64,000 nt of DNA, from contig WOAB01000093.1 of assembly GCA_027886185.1 (NCBI GenBank), forward strand, positions 2,790,001 through 2,854,000. The letters are read 5' to 3'. Position 1 is the stretch's first letter; each line of letters starts with the position of its first letter. The notes under the pieces were generated by a model. It was given only the letters and a program-made list of their open reading frames with translations. It was not told the origin of the DNA and searched no databases. This DNA is from Rheum nobile (lineage: Eukaryota; Streptophyta; Magnoliopsida; Caryophyllales; Polygonaceae). Of this stretch, positions 11,048 through 22,296 are shown in pieces. The position numbers were made by a program, and so were the translations under genes.

Positions 11048-13604
11048 TGTAACACCCCCAAAACTTAACCCTTTTGGAAAGGTATTACCGCCAGTGACCT
11101 CAGTGTTCCTTACCGAGATCACCCAAGGCTTTACCAAATAAATACAATTTAAGAAATGCAATTGATACACAAAGATCAAGCATTAAATTCTAAAACATAA
11201 CATTGTTGAGGAAACAAGAGTTACGGGATTACAACCCAATCCCGAATAGGTCAAAACAAAGAGTTCAAACAAAGTACAGCGGAAGACAAATAAAAGATTT
11301 TACAAACGGGGTTGTGATCGTGATGATCACCTGCCCAAGGATCTCAACCTGATTAAAAGCAATTATTAAAACATCCAAAAACAACCGTCGTCTTCATAGT
11401 CAATCTAGTCTCCTCAAATCTTCACTCTATCTGATGTGCCGAATCGAACGGATGACACCAGCCCACATGCGGAGAACAAAGTTCGTGGGTTAGTCTACTT
11501 GAATAGACTAGCAAGGGTAAAAAGCAGAATGGTTCGAGTGATCGTAACCGTTTACTATCATTGTCCCTCGAATAATAACCGAAGGGACGATACATAACCC
11601 GACACTTTCACGGAATAACAACAAGAGGTATGCATGAGAGAAGATTCTGAAAGACTTTATCTTCACAGAAATCGACTCGAAAAGAGACTCTAAGAGATTG
11701 AGTCTTTAAGGAAAAATGACAAATCTGGAATGATTACAGGATCATACAACAATGATTTAAAAGTTGACTGAGATGCTTCGGTTCACGACCAACCTCATCG
11801 CCTACAGCGAATCCAGATTGGAAAGAGAACGTACTACATTCAAGTCAAGACGAGTTTTCCTAGCTGCACTGAACTTAGTTGCACTACTCGCCCAAGGTAT
11901 ATTAATCATGTGCACTCGGGCACTTATCTTATTTAATTCCAAAACGAGCATTACGTTATAAGCTTTTACATCTCCACACAAGAGATATCGGATCTCCTCA
12001 CAAGAGATATCGGATCTCCTCACAAGAGATATCAGATCTCCTCACAAGAGATATCGAAGGGATGAACCCTGGAAGATTTGGCACTAGCGAAGTGCGCCTA
12101 CCCTGTGAAAGGGTATGGTGACCAAAGAGAAAGTACTGGGGATGAACCACCAAGTACCAGTTATAAAGAAACATCTAAACCCCCTCAAGGTACATAGTGT
12201 TCCTAGCCACTAGTGCTAACTAAACAGTACAGCACAACAACCGCTACTGGATAAATCCACATAAAGGCCCGAAAGGCGATCACAGATAATAGCGTTGTTC
12301 TAACAGATATACAACCTATTATATGATTTTCAAAACAGTTTAACAAAACCGTTTCCAGACAAACAGAATATTCATTCCAAATTAATTACTCAGATAAACT
12401 ACTGATAATTAATGTAAATATGGAACGAATGAGCAAGAGCGAACCGCCACTTGCCTTAATCCGCAGAATTTGAACGAAGTCTAACGACGGGATTCCGGGC
12501 TCGACACAGAGACGAATCTGCCAACTCCGGTACCTTCGGATCGACCCATACAGAAACCCTAAGTTAGATTCGACAAACAACAATACCGATCTACGAAAGA
12601 ACGAAAGGAATCGAAGGAAACGAAACCCGAACGAAGGCTACGGAAGCCAACACCAACAACCCGGCCAACAACAACTCGCCGGCGGGCGCCACAACAATCA
12701 CGGCGGGCGCCGTCTCAACCACGGCGGGCGCCGCTCAACCACGGCGGGCGCCGCTCAACCACGGCGGGCGCCGCTCAACCACGGCGGGCGCCGCTCAACC
12801 ACGGCGGGCGCCGCTCAACCACGGTGGCTGGCCTCCTTCATCACGGCGGTCGCCGTTCACCACGGCGGGCGCCGTCTCATGCCGGCGGTCGCCGTGTTCC
12901 TCACGGCGGGCGCCGTCTCATGCCGGCGGTCGCCGCCTTCGAGCCGACGGTCGCCGTGATCCTCGCGGCGGTCGCCGTCGCGAACGAAAACAGAAATACG
13001 AGAGGAGAAAACTCACCCTCGACGATCGATTTGGCTCGTCTTTCACCTTGCTTGGTTTCTAGGCTTCTAAGGGCCTCCCAAGCTTCCCCTTGGCCACCGA
13101 GAATGACACTAAACGAGCTCCGACGATCCACTTAGAGCCTTCTTGAGAGAGAGCATTTTCTTTGAGAGCGTTTTTGAGAGTTGAGAATCTGAGAGCGCTT
13201 CCGCGTCTTTCGCACCCTCTTCCACCCTCACCCAACACCTCTATTTATAGAAGAAATTAGGGTCCTTGCCTCTTGGACAATATCCAAACCCTTTTGCCTC
13301 TTGGACAATGGCTCTTGGACAAAAACCTTTGGATAAAGAATCTTGTACTATTGCCCATTAGATAACAACTCTTGGGCAATAAACTTGTACCAATCTTAAT
13401 CCGCGTTAACGAAAGTCGTACACGAACGAGTATAAACTCCCAACACACCTCGATTGTATAATTCTTCACTGAGAAAAATATTACAAATACAGAGCACATT
13501 ACAGAATGTCTTAAGCTCTCAGAATTAAATCCGACGTACCAAACGGACGTTCGGGAAAAATCCATAATTCCCAAAATGGCCTTACAAAATTACGGGGTAT
13601 CACA
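11048..13604 (-). repeat. 5' LTR of element B
   Basis: A full LTR of 2557 bp, TGTGATACCCCG to GGGGGTGTTACA on the minus strand. It contains the 22-bp array (11971-12056) and the GC-rich array (12695-12850), plus an extra copy of a cggcgggcgccgtctcat-type segment at about 12896-12930. The small ORFs here recur in the other LTR and are not genes. Confidence 0.9.
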
Positions 13605-14086
13605 CAAAACACAATCACACATAGTGCTTACACATTACACGATCGATCGGTACACATGAAATAGAGGAACAAAAACACAACACATTTTTACAAGACATGT
13701 CTTCATTGAGGTACACATCTTATACAAACACTACAATGCTCTTCCCTGGAACTACACGACATGTCACACACAATTACAAGTCTACTCGACCAACGTCACA
13801 CGACTGAACCAGGAAGCAACTGATGAGTCCACCTGCAAAACAAAGCAAATGACAAACAAGGAGCGGTCTCCTAACCCTTCGCCATCACAAAAGACGCCCT
13901 CAGCCGTCTTCACACGATTATTGGTTGTATTAAACTGATTCTCAGCTTGAGCAATACACATGTCGGCCCCGTCGCCAGAACGCCTGTAGCAAAATCGAGA
14001 TGAAGATCACGCCAGAAGAGAGAGAAGTTATAAAATCAAACCGTCCCATCACTTGACGCTCTGGCCCAGTTAAATTTTAGGGCAAT
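13605..14086. other. Probable 3' untranslated interior of element A
   Basis: No coding similarity was recognised. It lies between element B and the second LTR remnant of A and ends in a weak polypurine-like TTTTAGGGCAAT directly before TGTTGGGCC, as expected upstream of a 3' LTR. Confidence 0.45.
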
Positions 14087-14322
14087 TGTTGGGCCTCAAT
14101 TTTTCAGCCCATTGGATCGGCCCAATAGCTTAAACCAAAGTTGCCTTCTAGAAGATCCGGTCAGAAATAACCTCCAGAGATCTTGGTCCGGTCAGTTCAG
14201 CCTCCAAAGATCTCGGGGCGACCAGTGGTCAGAGCGACGACCTCCGCCGATTTCGGAACGACCAGTACGCAGCTAAACGACTCCCGCAGATCTCAGACGA
14301 TTTTAACCGACCCACGTGCAGG
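14087..14322 (+). repeat. Truncated 3' LTR of element A
   Basis: It matches the first 230 bases of the LTR at 2487 with few differences and then stops abruptly near 14322. The remainder of the LTR was deleted. Together with 2487-3112 it brackets element B. Confidence 0.8.
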
Positions 14323-14811
14323 GTGCTTACCGAAATCCCAAGTGTTACGGTTGAACTCAACTGTCCATGCTCCATGAAAGTGCATAGCCGAATTACTGAA
14401 GCTTCTTGGAAGTAGCCGAATTGCAACTTGTATGTTTGATTCTATATATCAAATTCATAGTTCAGACCTGGCATTTCATGTATATAATATCCAGGGCTGC
14501 CCTACATTCCTATCTGTTGAGAATTGAAAATTTAGATGGTTGTGTTTCTTGTGAGCTTCAATTATATGTGTTTTGTGATCAATTATTAATACCATGCCAG
14601 GAACAACTTGCTCCCCTTTTTTTGCACTTTTTTTTGTTTTCTTGGTTGCCCAATGCAAATTGTTGTCCTTATACGTATTGCGTAAATATTCAACAAAATG
14701 GTGAGCCTAGATGTACATACATCTGCTAGCTAGACATGAGTACTTGAACAAGTACAGACACAAACTTGATTTGTACTTGGAAATAAGATCTCTTAAATGA
14801 AACCATTTGCT

Positions 14812-15250
14812 GATATAACAGAGCATTGACCTGACTTCGTATAAATGTGGCCTGATAAAGTAAATATTGTTTTGAAAATTGAAATCAGCTAACATTTAAA
14901 ATTTTGTGATATAACAGAGCATTGACATGACTTCGTATAAATGTGGCTTGATAAAGTAAATATTGCTCTAAAATTTGAAATCGGCTAACATTTGAAATTT
15001 TGTGATATAACAAAGAATTAACCTGACTTTGTATAAATGAGGCTTGATAACCGAGCATTGACTTGACTTTTGTAAATTTTTATACATAACAGAGCATTAT
15101 GTGCTTTATCAGGCCATATTTGTACGAAGTCAGGCCACATTTATACGAAGTCAGGTCAATGCTCTGTTATATCACAAAATTTCAAATATTAGCCGATTTT
15201 AAATTTCAGAGCGATAATCACTTTATTAGGCCACATTTGTACGTAGTGAG
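14812..15250. repeat. Direct and inverted copies of a roughly 95-bp unit
   Basis: Units beginning 'tgatataacagagcattga' start near 14812, 14908 and 15003, and inverted copies follow at about 15098-15250. The two groups could pair into an imperfect hairpin. Another inverted copy is at 16078-16250. No gene is seen from 14323 to 16685. Confidence 0.65.
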
Positions 15251-15328
15251 GTCAATACTTTGTTATAATAACTAACTTTAAATTTGAAACACTTAAATTT
15301 GCATTTATTAATTGTGATTCTCGTTGAA

Positions 15329-15633
15329 TTGATAACCACTCAAAATATTTACGAGTTTTGATAAGAGAAATATGCCTTAAACTACCATTCCTACTTGGTT
15401 GGTTCCATAATAAGAAACACTAACCACCATCAAAAAATCGATTTTGCACTTATGTCGCCCACAGAGACTTTGTGGGACCGATTCCACCAATTTGCGCCCT
15501 TTTCACACTAAAAAACCATCAACACTGCCTTTGGAAGTTTAGTTATTACGAAGAATCAATCCATGTTTTGCTTGGTTTAAGGCATATTTCTCTTATCAAA
15601 ACTTGTAAATATTTTGAGTGGTTAGCGATTCAA
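15329..15633. mobile_element. MITE-like fold-back element with long inverted ends
   Basis: About 50 bases at 15329-15382 recur as their reverse complement at 15575-15633, including 'aagagaaatatgccttaaac'. The two flank about 190 bases of non-coding sequence. Part of the left arm occurs again at 16290-16340, so it belongs to a repeat family. No target duplication was established. Confidence 0.55.
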
Positions 15634-16077
15634 TAAGGATCACAACTCGTAAATATTTTGTTACATAATAGAGCATTGAAACATCATATCTGTAAAAAAA
15701 ATTGGTAATACATAATAGGAACCGTAGAATAAGATATTACATGATAGAAATCAGGTATGTATGTAGTAAAAGAAACACCGAATTCAAACGTAAACTTAGA
15801 AACATTGCATTACATCCTCTTAGTACGGAACCAACAAAGTACGAATGAGACAGTTCCCACTGTTGTTGGGAGGGCAAAGCTCACAACCAGGTAAGTAGTT
15901 GGCAAGTGTAGTAGCTAGGAACACAAAATATACTATAATATGGTATTTGCTTTCCAAATTGAAAAGCAAAACTCATACAGTTTACTAGTCGATCGACTAT
16001 TTTCAGGTCAATGTATAGGATTTCAGATCCAATATGAACATTTCATGTTGCATATTTCATAAAAAGTATAAGCTAAA

Positions 16078-16345
16078 TTTCAGATCATTATGTACTTTAT
16101 CAGGCCACATTTATACGAAGTCAGGTCAATGCTCTGTTATATCACAAAATTTCAAATGTTAGCCGATTTCAAATTTCAGAGCAATATTCACTTTATCAGG
16201 CCACATTTGTACGTAGTTAGGTCATTACTCTGTTATATTAACTAACTTTAAATTTGAAACACTTAAATTTGCATTTATTAGTTGTGATTCTCGTTGAATT
16301 GATAACCACTCAAAATATTTACGAGTTTTGATAAGAGAACAAAGC
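16078..16345. repeat. Dispersed copy of the 15.1-15.37 kb repeat block
   Basis: It repeats, in the same orientation, the sequence at about 15098-15370, including 'caggccacattt' and 'aaatttgaaacacttaaatt'. The two copies flank the fold-back element and unrelated spacer. Confidence 0.6.
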
Positions 16346-16379
16346 CAATAGTCTGGTTTAGGGTATCCATCGGGTTATT

Positions 16380-16640
16380 TCTTTCGGAGTTGGTATCGGA
16401 TATCCAAAACAGAACAAATCCGGTCATTTTGGCAAAAAAATGAGGGGTAAAAGGGTCATTTTGCCCATTTTAACGTCCCTTTGGATGACGGAGGCCTCTT
16501 GGTGGTGAATAATAAAAGTAGAGATACTGGTGGTTAAAAATGATATCGTATATAACAGGTGATTATATGCAGAATGACTTAAATAACGGGTGGTTTGCCA
16601 TAATTTCTCCTAAATATTTAGACTTTTTTTATTAAATTAA
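16380..16640. repeat. Inverted copy of the 2145-2420 repeat
   Basis: The blocks 'ggtaaaagggtcattttgccc' and 'ggtggtgaataataaaag' correspond to the reverse complement of 2220-2300. Both copies are diverged and non-coding. Confidence 0.5.
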
Positions 16641-16685
16641 ATTAGTTGACAGTTTTGAGAAATAAAGTGACTATATAACATAGCA

Positions 16686-17553
16686 CTCCCTCTGTTAAGA
16701 TGTAAATGTCGTTTTAGGTATGTATTTTTAATTAGATATACTTGTCACTTTATATATTTTGATAAAGTTTTCCAATGTTGCCATTATTAAATATGTGTTT
16801 ATAACAACTTTTTTACTAAAGGCTCTTTTTTTCTCGAAATCTAAAAGTTGTCTTCTTCTTCCATTCAAACGCAAAAGTCTAATAGTGTCTTCTCCAGTTG
16901 CTCCATCCTTAGTGTATATTAGTAACAATAAGTTTAAGGGGAATACTTCCCACTTTTGATACATCCCGAGAGATCATACTGGGAAAGTTCTTTCCTTTCA
17001 TTGTGAACAAATTCCTTCTACTTTCGTACTTCAATGTAAAGCGTTAGCAGCATTTTCTGGTGTTCAATTTGATTCTTTTCAGGTGTTTCACTGCTTCCAC
17101 GAGGCTAATCATGCAACAGATTTCTTGGTCACGCATTCCATCTCATCTTATACTCTTCATCAATTTCAACAGCTCCTTTCCCCAACCACTGATAATCGTC
17201 TTACTCGTCCCTTGCTCAGTGATAGATATGAGTTCTTACAGCTGCACTCTACCTTTAATTCTTTCGATACTCAGTTTGTAAAGAATGGATGATCTAGGGA
17301 GCCTTCCGGATAGAAGGGTCCTAATATTTGCGTGTTATAAAAAAAAAGTTTAAGGGGTAGAAAAGTACACGAGGGCCCACAAAACTGAAATTTCATTTTA
17401 CTTGAGTACTTCAGCAGAAACGATAACAAAAAGCTTCTACGACTGTTCGTACATGATTTCATTAGAAAAAATAAGGGTAATATTTTACATTTGATAAATG
17501 TATTAAATTTTTTTCCAAACTCCCAAACGACATATATATACGATCATAGGGAG
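16686..17553. mobile_element. Possible TIR element around a LINE fragment
   Basis: The left edge CTCCCTCTGTTAAGATG and the right edge (reverse complement CTCCCTATGATCG) are imperfect inverted repeats that share 'TGTCGTTT' further in. The size of 868 bp and the presence of coding remnants suggest captured sequence. A TA target duplication is visible only on the right, so the boundaries are tentative. Confidence 0.3.
17030..17292 (+). pseudogene. RNase H-like tail of a LINE, fragment
   Basis: A short open stretch reads CFHEANHATDFLVTHS, resembling the last RNase H motif (H-x-x-x-EAN-x-x-AD-x-L) at the C-terminus of plant L1-type reverse transcriptases. It ends at a TGA after QFVKNG. Upstream frames are broken and no RT motif is present. 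The assignment rests on this one motif. Confidence 0.3.
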
Positions 17554-17578
17554 TACATTTATTAAAGCAAATATATTA

Positions 17579-17871
17579 CTCCCCCGGTTAATAATTGTCC
17601 TTTAGCCATTTGTTTATGTTTCAAAATAATTATAGTTTTATTTTTTACATCTATTTTACATACATTTATGACCTTTTTACATCTATTTTACATACATTTA
17701 TGACCTTATAGCTTTTAGAATTTTTTATAAATGAGGAAAAAATTGTTAGTATTGTGGTATTGAAAAAGTGACAAAGTGAAATAATAAATATAGAAATATT
17801 TATACATTTGCTACTTTTCTTTAGAAAATGTGTAATAAACCAAAAGAACAAATACTATAAAACGGAAAGAG
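17579..17871. mobile_element. Stowaway-like MITE
   Basis: The left terminus CTCCCCCGGTTAATA and the right terminus (reverse complement CTCTTTCCGTTTTATA) are imperfect inverted repeats, and both outer edges carry TA. The 293-bp interior is AT-rich and non-coding. Confidence 0.5.
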
Positions 17872-18026
17872 TAATAAAATAAAATACGTAATAATTATAA
17901 AAAAAATAAAATATTTTCTATGACGAATAAAGTAAAATACTTTAAACCTCAAAATATTTTTTATGACAAATTTTTATTAGTTATAGTCAAAGTTTACAAG
18001 TTAGCATCTCGTAATCGTCTTCGAAA

Positions 18027-18275
18027 TGTTAGGATTCGAACGCAGTTATGAGACAAAACGAAAGCAAAGAACACAAGATTTGTTAACCCAGTTCGCCACA
18101 AGTGTGACTACGTTTGGAGACGCTGCCAAGTCAGAATTTTTCTACTGTTTTTGTAATATGATTACAATACATCAAATAAGTATAAATACTAATTAAGGAT
18201 CAATTATAATACATCAAGTTGGATCACCATAGTTTGGGCTTTAGTGTATAGTCCATCACACTCAATAACCCAACA
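18027..18275 (+). mobile_element. Short solo LTR with 5-bp target duplication
   Basis: The block starts TGTTAGGATTC and ends ATAACCCAACA and is flanked on both sides by CGAAA (18022-18026 and 18276-18280). Inside, 'acccagttcgcc' resembles Copia LTR sequence. No internal region is attached, so it is a solo LTR left by recombination. Orientation is assumed. Confidence 0.7.
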
Positions 18276-18280
18276 CGAAA

Positions 18281-19122
18281 TAATTGCTATCACCCTTAGA
18301 GCATATACTATGAAAACCGTTTTTTAATTTTTAATTTTAATTCGTACGTGGTTATTATTCCTTATACCATGCATTGGCCTCACAACATATTTTGGATCTT
18401 ACTCAATCTCCAACTTCCTCTCTCTCTCTCTGGCCAAAACCTCTCACTGGCCAAAACCTCTCATTGTTGCTGATATTTGAAGTATCTCTCTTTCCTACTT
18501 TTTCAAGTCCAAGTTTGTTTGATTTAACTATTTGGGGTAATCGAGTTAAAGTCTTCAACTCAAACGTTGAATTTGTGTTTGTGTTTAACAAATTGAAAGC
18601 GTGTTTCTCTTTGGAAGCTTCAAATGCAAATAAAGGCTTACTTTTACTAGAATTCTAATAGATAATTATCACATGAAAAGAATTGTAAACCCATTTCCGG
18701 AAGAAAAAAAAATAGTGCAAACCTTTTAAACATGAATTCTACATCAATAATGAGTCTCACTAACTCAATTGATAAGTAATAATATACGTGAACAAATTTA
18801 TAAATAGTTTCAAGTCAAGGTTAAAGATATATTATAGGTCCAGATTTCTATTATCTATAATCATGACTTATTTTTTTTTTAAATCTGTTTGTTAACATAT
18901 TTATAAAGACATTATCACTAATAAATATTTATTTTTCTTCTTTCACATTTTTCATATCACACATACTTTAAAATTATAAAAAAATATTTTAACAAAAAAT
19001 AAATTATACATACTTTTTGTATAAGTATATTTATCAAACAAAACCTAAATTAATTTATTAATAATAAGTCTCACTAACTCATTTAATAAGTAAATTTGAA
19101 AAAGGTGATAATAATCTATCTA
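18281..19122. other. AT-rich intergenic stretch
   Basis: No supported gene is seen. Short open frames at 18374-18658 have no recognisable motif. The phrase 'aatgagtctcactaactca' near 18750 recurs near 19065. Confidence 0.5.
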
Positions 19123-19819
19123 TCTATATACAACTACTAAAGCCGCAATTATCTCTTCTACGTGTCGTTCATCCAAGTATGTCACGCCATCAAATAATTA
19201 TATACATTTACCTATCCACCCTTTTTATATTTAAAATTTAATTTATTTTTTATTTATACAAATTTCCTAAATTACCACCCCAAAATATTTCCCATTGTAC
19301 ATGATAATTCTACACGTACCAAAAACATTATTATCATACTTAATTAGTGTCCATAATATAATATGTATGTTAATGGTCCGCAAACCCCATCATAAAGATA
19401 TGTATATATATATATAGATGGTTTGTAAATAGTTAATGTTATATGGTTCATCCACCAACATACATATAATTATGCACTTACCAAAAACATTATTATCATA
19501 CTTAATTAGTGTTCATGATTTAATAAGGGTGAATAGATTGTCCGTAAACTTTATTATAAAGAATACAATATGCAGTTTTATTTTTAATAATTATATAAAA
19601 TTTCTAATTTATATTATCTTCTATTAATATAAATTCACACATCTATCTTTAATTTTCATCATACGATACACCTTATAAATTATTTCAATCAAGAAATTAT
19701 CTTTCCGATACATCATGTTAATTTTGTTATATAATTCTCTTTCATATTTTACGTAATATAAATAAATTTAAATTTATTATTAAAATATATGGCCATACCC
19801 GCACGAGGACATGTGCTAG
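19123..19819 (+). mobile_element. Second Helitron-like element (candidate)
   Basis: It starts TCTATATACAACTACTAAAGCC after an A, like many plant Helitron 5' ends, and ends CTAG before T at 19816-19819. Before the CTAG a weak GCAC/GTGC stem is possible. The interior is AT-rich with a repeated phrase 'accaaaaacattattatcat' (about 19319 and 19480). There is no coding sequence. Confidence 0.4.
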
Positions 19820-19997
19820 TTTGTAAGTAAATTTGAAGAGGTACTCTCTACAAAACTTTTGCATAGTAATATGCTATAAATATGGTCAACACCTTTCCTA
19901 GCTAGCCTATTGGACTTTGATAAAAACATTTTTAACCCAATATATAAAATTCCAAATCTATATTTATTTTTTATTTTTTTCAAAATATATATATGAT

Positions 19998-20362
19998 TGA
20001 CAGGGAAAAGTGTGCACTTTTCCAATAGTAGTAGGTGAGGCCCATTTGGTTTAATGAGGCTCATTTACTAAGAAGAGAAGATATTTAATAACCTAAACCT
20101 ACCTAGAAACCAAGGGCTGGATAAGTTTACAACCTCCTTTTCATCTCCTTCCTCTCTAGAGAAAACACATGTTTGATTGTAATGGTGATCGATATCATAT
20201 TGAGGATCCTGGCTTGGTAGCCTCCAGATGTAGTCATTTATGGCGAAATGGGTCAACAAATCTCGTGTCCATTTTATCGCTCTTCGCATCCATTGTTCAT
20301 TCGTAGGGAGATCAATCGTTTCCTTTTACAAATTTATTGTGGTACAGAATTATGTACTCACA
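19998..20362 (+). repeat. 5' LTR of element C
   Basis: It starts TGACAGGGAAAAG, ends TGTACTCACA, and is 365 bp long. It is nearly identical to 25709-26072. Confidence 0.9.
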
Positions 20363-20390
20363 TTTGGCGCCGTCTGTGGGAAACGATTAC

Positions 20391-20532
20391 GATGAATTCG
20401 ATACGGAGAACAAAAAGCAGTGCATCTGGAACAATTCCGTTCACATTCCGACAGTTGGCCGAGTTGGCTGATGCTTCGGAGGGGCGAGATCGCGAGATCT
20501 GCTCGATTCAGAGAGGGCCGCGACCGCGGTAG
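20391..20532 (+). pseudogene. Short gag-like reading frame of element C
   Basis: An ATG 28 bases after the LTR edge opens a 46-codon frame beginning MNSIRRTKSSASGTIPF and ending at a TAG. Its position is where gag starts in LTR elements, but no gag motif is visible. Longer overlapping frames on both strands of 20350-21058 reflect high GC content and have no recognised motif. Confidence 0.3.
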
Positions 20533-21839
20533 GGCTAGCCGCGACCACGGTTCCCTGAGCGCCGTCGGAGCCCTAGCAGCCGAGTCCGTTCGGATCTGGA
20601 AGCGCAGCAAGTCCCCAGAGGCGTCGGGGGAGAGGGCGGTGCAGATCCGGGAGCGCGACGAGAGCGAGGGGAGTTCCGGCGACGGAGGGTGGCCAGAGCT
20701 TCGTCTTCCACTTCCAGGGCCGGGGGGCGGCCATCTGACCGGCGACGATTGCAGGCTTCGCCGCGCCGAGGGGCTCCGTCCGAGAATTTGGGACCCCGCT
20801 CCACAGGGAGGAATCAATCCCTCCTGGCACCGGGCGCCACGTGCCTCGTCGAAGAATGCCCACCAGGGAGGTCGTCGTCGGCAGGCGCCACCGGAAGGAA
20901 AGCGCAGACGAGGGCACGCCAGGAAGCGCCGTAGGGTGTGTGGTTGGCGGCGTCCTTGCATGAGGAGGGAGATGATGATTTGTGCTGGAGGAATTCTCGG
21001 TGGGCCGTAGTTGGCCTAATTTTGCTAATGGGCCATCCCCAAAAGTTGAATGGGCCATTCAGTTTGTTTGGGCCTATTTTCTTTGTAACACCCCCAAATT
21101 TAACCCCATTTGAAAGCGTTACTGCCGATGACTCCGGACGTAAATCCCGAAGTCACCCCAGGCTTTTCCGACGTCATAACTGACTTAAAACACAGTTACA
21201 ATACTAAAATCATAACTTTTATTAAACCACATGGTCACGGAATTACACGATTCCTAAAACGACCCAATTAATCAGAAATACAACAGCGAAATACTTTTAA
21301 ACAAAATGACAAAATAGCACAGCGGAAATCTTTAAAATACAACGACAAAACAACTTGTCAAAACACCGTTCATCTTCATAGTCGTTCTAGCCTCCTCGGA
21401 TCTGCATGTGCCGAAACGGACGGACGACACCCCCATGACGTTACAGAAATATAAAAATACAAGAGTTAGTCTAATGAATAGACTAAGCAAGGGCTTCACC
21501 AATAATTCACACAAACACATCACAAGCAGTTCCACATATCACAAATCACATCAAAAGCAGTTCCACATATCACATCACAATCTTAAGTCACATGATTACA
21601 GTATATCTCTTATATTAGCGTTGATTCTAGCAGAATAAACAACCTAATATAATATCAGATTTTAATTATCTCAAATTAATTAAAAACCACTTGCCTGGAA
21701 AGACGAGCTTTTCCTAGCTGCACTAGAGCCTAGCTGCACTACTCGCCAAAGTTCATTAATTAGGTGCTTTCAGGCACTTATCTGAATTAAATGACCACAC
21801 ACACACACATATCACGTTATAAACTTTTAACTGGACCTC

Positions 21840-22135
21840 ACAGGATCCAAACCTCTAACCATCTCATTGGGTCTTAATTGCCCTTATAAAGAATGAACCT
21901 CACAAAGTCCAAACTTTTACTATCGCATTGGGTCTTAATCGCCCTTATAAAGAATGAACCTCTCGGAGTCCAAACTTTCACTATCGCATTGGGTCTTAAT
22001 CGCCCTTATAAAGAATGAACCTCTCGGAGTCCAAACTTTCACTATCGCATTGGGTCTTAATCGCCCTTATAAAGAATGAACCTCTCGGAGTCCAAACTTT
22101 CACTATCGCATGGGTTTTAATTACCCTAAACAGTT
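21840..22135. repeat. Roughly 62-bp tandem repeats in solo LTR D
   Basis: About four to five copies of a unit containing 'cgcattgggtcttaatcgcc' and 'tataaagaatgaacct'. A related, more diverged array is present in the LTR of element E near 33470-33620. Confidence 0.85.
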
Positions 22136-22246
22136 ATAAAGAAACGCCCATGGAACACACCGGATCCAGGCGCTCCTACGAATACTCGTGCTAACTAACA
22201 GTTAAACACGCAAACACATCACACAAGCCATCACGGCCCAACCTGC

Positions 22247-22250
<4 letters not shown>

Positions 22251-22292
<42 letters not shown>
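22251..22292. repeat. TA dinucleotide microsatellite
   Basis: About 20 uninterrupted TA units lie inside solo LTR D. Confidence 0.95.

Positions 22293-22296
<4 letters not shown>

Larger units (their letters stand above)
4488..13604 (-). mobile_element. Chromovirus-like Ty3/gypsy element B, nested in A
   Basis: Two long direct repeats (4488-6632 and 11048-13604) flank, on the minus strand, an initiator-Met-type primer site, gag, decayed pol and a polypurine tract. The order gag, RT, integrase, chromodomain-like tail is that of chromoviruses. The LTRs begin TGTGATACCCCG and end GGGGGTGTTACA. The left LTR lacks about 410 bases of its outer end, so the left junction with A is a deletion and no target duplication can be read. 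It lies between the two LTR remnants of A, which fits insertion into A. Confidence 0.85.

Noticed and set aside
20350..21058. Several long overlapping open frames (up to 203 codons) on both strands
   Set aside because: They come from GC-rich sequence in a retroelement leader. No domain is recognisable and all frames are equally open.
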